Part shown: one piece after another, positions 21,432 to 24,505 of the stretch
Numbering within the stretch: the stretch's first letter is position 1
How the letters are laid out: every line of letters starts with the position of its first letter
Assembly: GCA_035267185.1 (NCBI GenBank)
Contig: DATFLY010000157.1
Coordinates: 1 to 24,505 of the forward strand
Source of the DNA: JAUIBE01 sp035267185
GTDB lineage: Bacteria > Pseudomonadota > Gammaproteobacteria > Xanthomonadales > SZUA-36
DNA: 24,505 nt
Reading direction: 5' to 3'
Translations under genes and position numbers: made by a program
The notes under the pieces: model-generated
What the model saw: the letters and a program-made list of their open reading frames with translations, nothing else
Told to the model about the DNA's origin: nothing
The model's database searches: none

Positions 21432-23408
21432 CTAGGCTTCGGTTACAACCAGTGCTCCTTTGAGCAACAGGGCATAAAATCGCTCGCTCAAACCGCGAGG
21501 ATGATTCAGGCTCATACGCTCCAGGCAAGCCTGGTGATTGTCGGTTACTCGAAAAGACCACGCTGCCCTGATCAAACGGAGCAGCCTGGGGATTGAATGC
21601 CCCGCCTGCAGCATCTCATTCAGTGCCGGCAGGAGTCGTTGTTCGATGTCGGTAAAGTCAGTTCCAAATGGAAATTCAGCAAGCAATCCACCTTTTCTCG
21701 CCTGATTGATAATTTCTCCTACTCTGCCTGGCGTGTTTTGTTTGAACACCCGGGGAATTTCATAGTCAGGATCGATCTTTCCGGCCGCTTTTGCTTCTGC
21801 CAGCAAGCCCTCCTGAAAACGGGCGTCTGCAATCGCCAACATCGCCTCAATAACTTCCTGGTCGGATTTGCCACGCAAATCAGCGATCCCGTATTCGGTG
21901 ATGACGATATCCCGCATATGCCTGGGTACAGTTTCGTGTGCAAACGACCACACGATATTGGAACTCACACTGCCCCTTGAAGACCTGGTTGAGGCCAGTG
22001 TCAGCACTGAGCGTGCATCCGGGAGCGCAAAGGCCTGCGTAACAAAGTTGAATTGCCCACCGACGCCACTCACCACCGCTCCGTTTTCAAGTCCATCAGA
22101 AATCACAGCACCCAACAACGTGGCTTTCATGGCGTTGTTAATGAAACACGCTTTTTTGCGGGCAACGACCCTCGCCTTCTCATCACCGTAAAGATGATTT
22201 GTAAAAGCAACGGATTTCATCTGGAATCGGTTTCGCTGCTCATCGCTCATTTCCCGCAACTTGCGATAAAAGGAACGACTCTCGACAAAAAAACCGGCAT
22301 GAACCAGGGCACCATCCACATCGCGCTTTATGACGCCATGATCCACCAGTTCCAGTAATCCGTTAACGAACATTTCACTGGATGCATACAGACCCTCCTG
22401 GAAAGTTCCACAATCGCTGAACCTTCCTGTTTGACCGAAGGTGAGAGAATCAATCACCTTTTTAAAGACATCATTTTTACGGTGACGAAGGATCAGAGCT
22501 GCAGAAACAGCATCGCCCACCGAGCCAATTCCCACCTGCAAAGTACCGCCATCCTGCACCAATCCTGCCGCATGCAGGCCGATGGCCTGGTCGCTTACAG
22601 TGACCTGCCGCCGTGGTGCAGAGAAAAGTTCAAAGTCGGTCTGCGGATCGTCGAGCAAAAGGTCAATTTCCTCAGGCTCGACCAATGCATCTCCCATCAT
22701 GAAAGGCAATTCACTGTTGGTCTGGGCAACCACCACGAAGTCGGCCTTGCCGTTTCTTCTCGCGCTGAGCAAATCCACCGTGATATCAGTATTGCAGGAC
22801 AGGCTGAATTGCTTGCCTCCCTCAACATCTCTGTGTGCTAGCAACTGGGCGACCACGTTCACGCCGCGCTCCAGCATATAACCAAGAACATGCGTGTAAT
22901 TAGCCGAGATGTATGCGCTTTGCGCATTCTGGTTACCAAGCCACCTCCCTGCCAGGAAAAAGAATTCATTGACGCGTATGTTGTCGGGTAAAGCCCCTTG
23001 GCGCTGAAGCTGTGCATATCGGAGTTTGGGATAATCCCCGAATAGTCTCTGCATTGCCGGCTCCATAAAGCGTTTTTCAATTTCGCCGGAAGCCGGCGGC
23101 GTCTCCAGCGTCAAAGCGGTAAAAATATGCAGCTCGACTGAAGAATCTGCCAGGGCAATTTCAACCAGGGCATTGACGACATGACAGGGTTTGCCGATAC
23201 CCAGGGGAAGTGCCATAACAATGCGCTTTCCAACCCGTTCGACCAGGGTTTTGGCAATAGCGTCAGGAGTTGTGAAGCTGCTGGTCACGACATTTGGGTT
23301 CCGATGGCAAAAGATCTGTTCAACCCGATCATAATGCACCGAAAACCCAGGGATACCAATCATCGATGAATCGACCAGAATATTGCTCAAGACAGGCCGA
23401 ACAGCCAT
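21432..23408 (-). CDS. Acetyl-CoA hydrolase/transferase family protein
   Basis: From ATG at 23408 the protein is 658 aa; a TTG at 23450 would add 14 residues. I prefer the ATG because it leaves 47 bp for the divergent promoters. The N-terminal half resembles an AcetylCoA_hydro region (IVMALPLGIGKPCHVVNALVE), and the C-terminal half carries LQVGIGSVGDAVSAAL, YASSEMFVNGLLELVDHGVI (E345 likely the catalytic Glu that forms the CoA thioester), GVGGQFNFVTQAFALPDARS and ITEYGIADLRGKS, as in acetyl-CoA hydrolases, 4-hydroxybutyrate and acetate CoA-transferases. At about 660 residues it is longer than the usual 430-500, mainly through a long insertion in the first half. The reaction is CoA transfer between carboxylates or thioester hydrolysis; the donor and acceptor are unknown. 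It is cytoplasmic. Confidence 0.88.
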   Translation of the reverse strand: MAVRPVLSNILVDSSMIGIPGFSVHYDRVEQIFCHRNPNVVTSSFTTPDAIAKTLVERVGKRIVMALPLGIGKPCHVVNALVEIALADSSVELHIFTALTLETPPASGEIEKRFMEPAMQRLFGDYPKLRYAQLQRQGALPDNIRVNEFFFLAGRWLGNQNAQSAYISANYTHVLGYMLERGVNVVAQLLAHRDVEGGKQFSLSCNTDITVDLLSARRNGKADFVVVAQTNSELPFMMGDALVEPEEIDLLLDDPQTDFELFSAPRRQVTVSDQAIGLHAAGLVQDGGTLQVGIGSVGDAVSAALILRHRKNDVFKKVIDSLTFGQTGRFSDCGTFQEGLYASSEMFVNGLLELVDHGVIKRDVDGALVHAGFFVESRSFYRKLREMSDEQRNRFQMKSVAFTNHLYGDEKARVVARKKACFINNAMKATLLGAVISDGLENGAVVSGVGGQFNFVTQAFALPDARSVLTLASTRSSRGSVSSNIVWSFAHETVPRHMRDIVITEYGIADLRGKSDQEVIEAMLAIADARFQEGLLAEAKAAGKIDPDYEIPRVFKQNTPGRVGEIINQARKGGLLAEFPFGTDFTDIEQRLLPALNEMLQAGHSIPRLLRLIRAAWSFRVTDNHQACLERMSLNHPRGLSERFYALLLKGALVVTEA

Positions 23409-23455
23409 ACTAACTGGTTCAATTAAACCGCTTTTATTGTTCAAAGACAAAACTC

Positions 23456-24505
23456 ATGAAACATCACAGCCAAATAGCACGGAAGCCACTGACTCTCTTA
23501 AACGGATTTACCCTGGTCGGGATGCTGATTGCACTCAGCTCAAATGTTTGGGCAGCCAGCCCGGGTGTTGATCCATGGGTGGAAAATCAGCTCAGGGCCA
23601 ATCAAACCACCGAATTCATCGTCAGGATGGATGCTCGAGCACAAACAGCAGACCTTCGGCATACCAGGGATTTTCTTGAACGAAGACAACAACTGATCGG
23701 CAGGCTGCAGGAAACAGCGAGGCAGTCACAGGCTTCATTACTGGAACGCCTGGATCAACTTGGTGTGGAATATCGTTCCTTCTGGATTACAAATGCAGTC
23801 CTGATCAAGGGTGATCAAAACCTGCTTGACGAATTGATGGCCCGCCGGGACATTGCACATATTCACGCCAATCCGCAGGTCGCAATGGATTTCCCGGATC
23901 CGGAGCAACCCAAATCTGACAGTCCTGATGCAGTCGAATGGGGAGTCTCACTGATTGGTGCGCCTGATGTGTGGGCACAGGGGTTCGATGGCACCGGTGT
24001 CGTTATTGCCGGCCAGGACACCGGTTACCAGTGGGACCACCCTGCCCTGATCAATCAGTACCGAGGCTGGAATGGCGTATCCGCCGACCACAATTACAAC
24101 TGGCATGACGCCATCCATGTCGACAATTCATCTTGCAACGGGGATTCACCTTTCCCCTGCGACGACAATAACCATGGAACCCATACCATGGGAACCATGG
24201 TTGGAGACGATGGTGGCAGCAACCAGATTGGTGTGGCCCCGGGGGCAAAATGGATTTCCTGCCGGAACATGAACGCAGGTAACGGAACGCCAGCCAGTTA
24301 TATTGAATGCTACGAATGGTTCGTTGCACCAACAGACCTGAACGGAGAAAACCCGGATCCTTCCAAAGCCCCGCATGTCATTAATAATTCCTGGAGTTGC
24401 CCACCATCAGAAGGCTGTAATGATCCGAATGTCATGCTTGATGTGGTTAATAATGTCGTTGAAGCCGGCATCATGGTGGTGGTGTCTGCAGGCAATTCAG
24501 GATCA
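23456..24505 (+). CDS. Secreted subtilisin-like serine protease (S8), partial (C-terminus beyond right edge)
   Basis: An ATG at 23456 opens a frame of exactly 350 codons that runs off the window. Residues 1-34 form a long signal peptide (ending VWAA). Residues about 35-150 resemble an I9-like inhibitor propeptide (TTEFIVRMDARAQT..., QLGVEYRSFWITNAVLI, RRDIAHIHANP). The catalytic domain has Asp in GVVIAGQDTGYQWDHP (D188), His in NNHGTHTMGTM (H240), and the oxyanion Asn in VVVSAGNSG (N347). The GTSMA serine lies beyond the edge. The extra cysteines (C227, C235, C269, C285, C315, C321) suggest disulfide stabilisation. The sequence looks like the bacillopeptidase F/PA-type subtilases. The start is only 47 bp from the divergent CoA-transferase ATG, and no strong SD precedes it. 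Confidence 0.9.
   Translation, partial: MKHHSQIARKPLTLLNGFTLVGMLIALSSNVWAASPGVDPWVENQLRANQTTEFIVRMDARAQTADLRHTRDFLERRQQLIGRLQETARQSQASLLERLDQLGVEYRSFWITNAVLIKGDQNLLDELMARRDIAHIHANPQVAMDFPDPEQPKSDSPDAVEWGVSLIGAPDVWAQGFDGTGVVIAGQDTGYQWDHPALINQYRGWNGVSADHNYNWHDAIHVDNSSCNGDSPFPCDDNNHGTHTMGTMVGDDGGSNQIGVAPGAKWISCRNMNAGNGTPASYIECYEWFVAPTDLNGENPDPSKAPHVINNSWSCPPSEGCNDPNVMLDVVNNVVEAGIMVVVSAGNSGS

Noticed and set aside
1..24505. Search for phage, transposon or defence-system genes
   Set aside because: No transposase, integrase, inverted-repeat-bounded element, toxin-antitoxin pair or restriction gene could be recognised; gene content looks chromosomal.

Overview
The window looks like chromosomal DNA from a free-living, probably marine or other aquatic gammaproteobacterium. 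The reasons are a roughly 50% GC composition, Gram-negative signal peptides and a lipobox, a type I sulfatase, a secreted subtilase, a DUF1244 protein, and secreted proteins ending in a 'WW...GEG' beta module that I associate with Xanthomonadales/Woeseiales/Chromatiales-like lineages. The taxonomic guess is weak. I see no rRNA, tRNA, transposase, integrase or CRISPR array.

Region 1 (1-4063): a minus-strand pair consists of a HAD-family phosphatase (cut by the left edge) and a secreted type I sulfatase, separated by a strong intrinsic-terminator hairpin. Divergent from them is a secreted protein with a ThuA/DUF4350-like region and the C-terminal 'WW...GEG' module. The divergent intergenic region is rich in dyads.

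Region 2 (4022-9970): four minus-strand genes with short spacers encode a DUF4440/SnoaL-like secreted protein, DUF1244, DUF3313 and an SGNH/GDSL hydrolase. Three plus-strand genes follow (a small secreted protein, a glycine-zipper protein and an integral membrane protein), then a convergent membrane protein and a secreted DUF4097-type beta-helix with seven DSSGD-type repeats.

Region 3 (10003-19311) is the centre of interest. A MerR-family regulator with a C-terminal cobalamin-binding domain of the CarH/LitR photoreceptor type is transcribed divergently from eight tightly coupled plus-strand genes. These are a secreted DUF4397 protein, CFA-synthase-like methyltransferase 1, DUF2878, a DUF1295-DUF6134 fusion, a lipocalin, a COG2907 FAD oxidoreductase, DUF1365, and CFA-synthase-like methyltransferase 2. 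Most junctions overlap (TAATG, GTGA, ATGA), so this is almost certainly one operon. The 241-bp divergent promoter carries repeated TCGATACA, TATACA and TGTACA elements suited to a MerR-type regulator. The most economical reading is a light- or singlet-oxygen-responsive membrane-lipid remodelling system: acyl-chain methylation, FAD-dependent oxidation or desaturation, and a lipid-binding lipocalin. The product could be a cyclopropane, branched or furan fatty acid; the sequence cannot decide which.

Region 4 (19314-24505): a GT2 glycosyltransferase and a SAM methyltransferase overlap on the minus strand. A small zinc-ribbon-like protein follows on the plus strand, then an acetyl-CoA hydrolase/transferase-family enzyme on the minus strand. 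Last is a divergent, truncated secreted subtilase running off the right edge.
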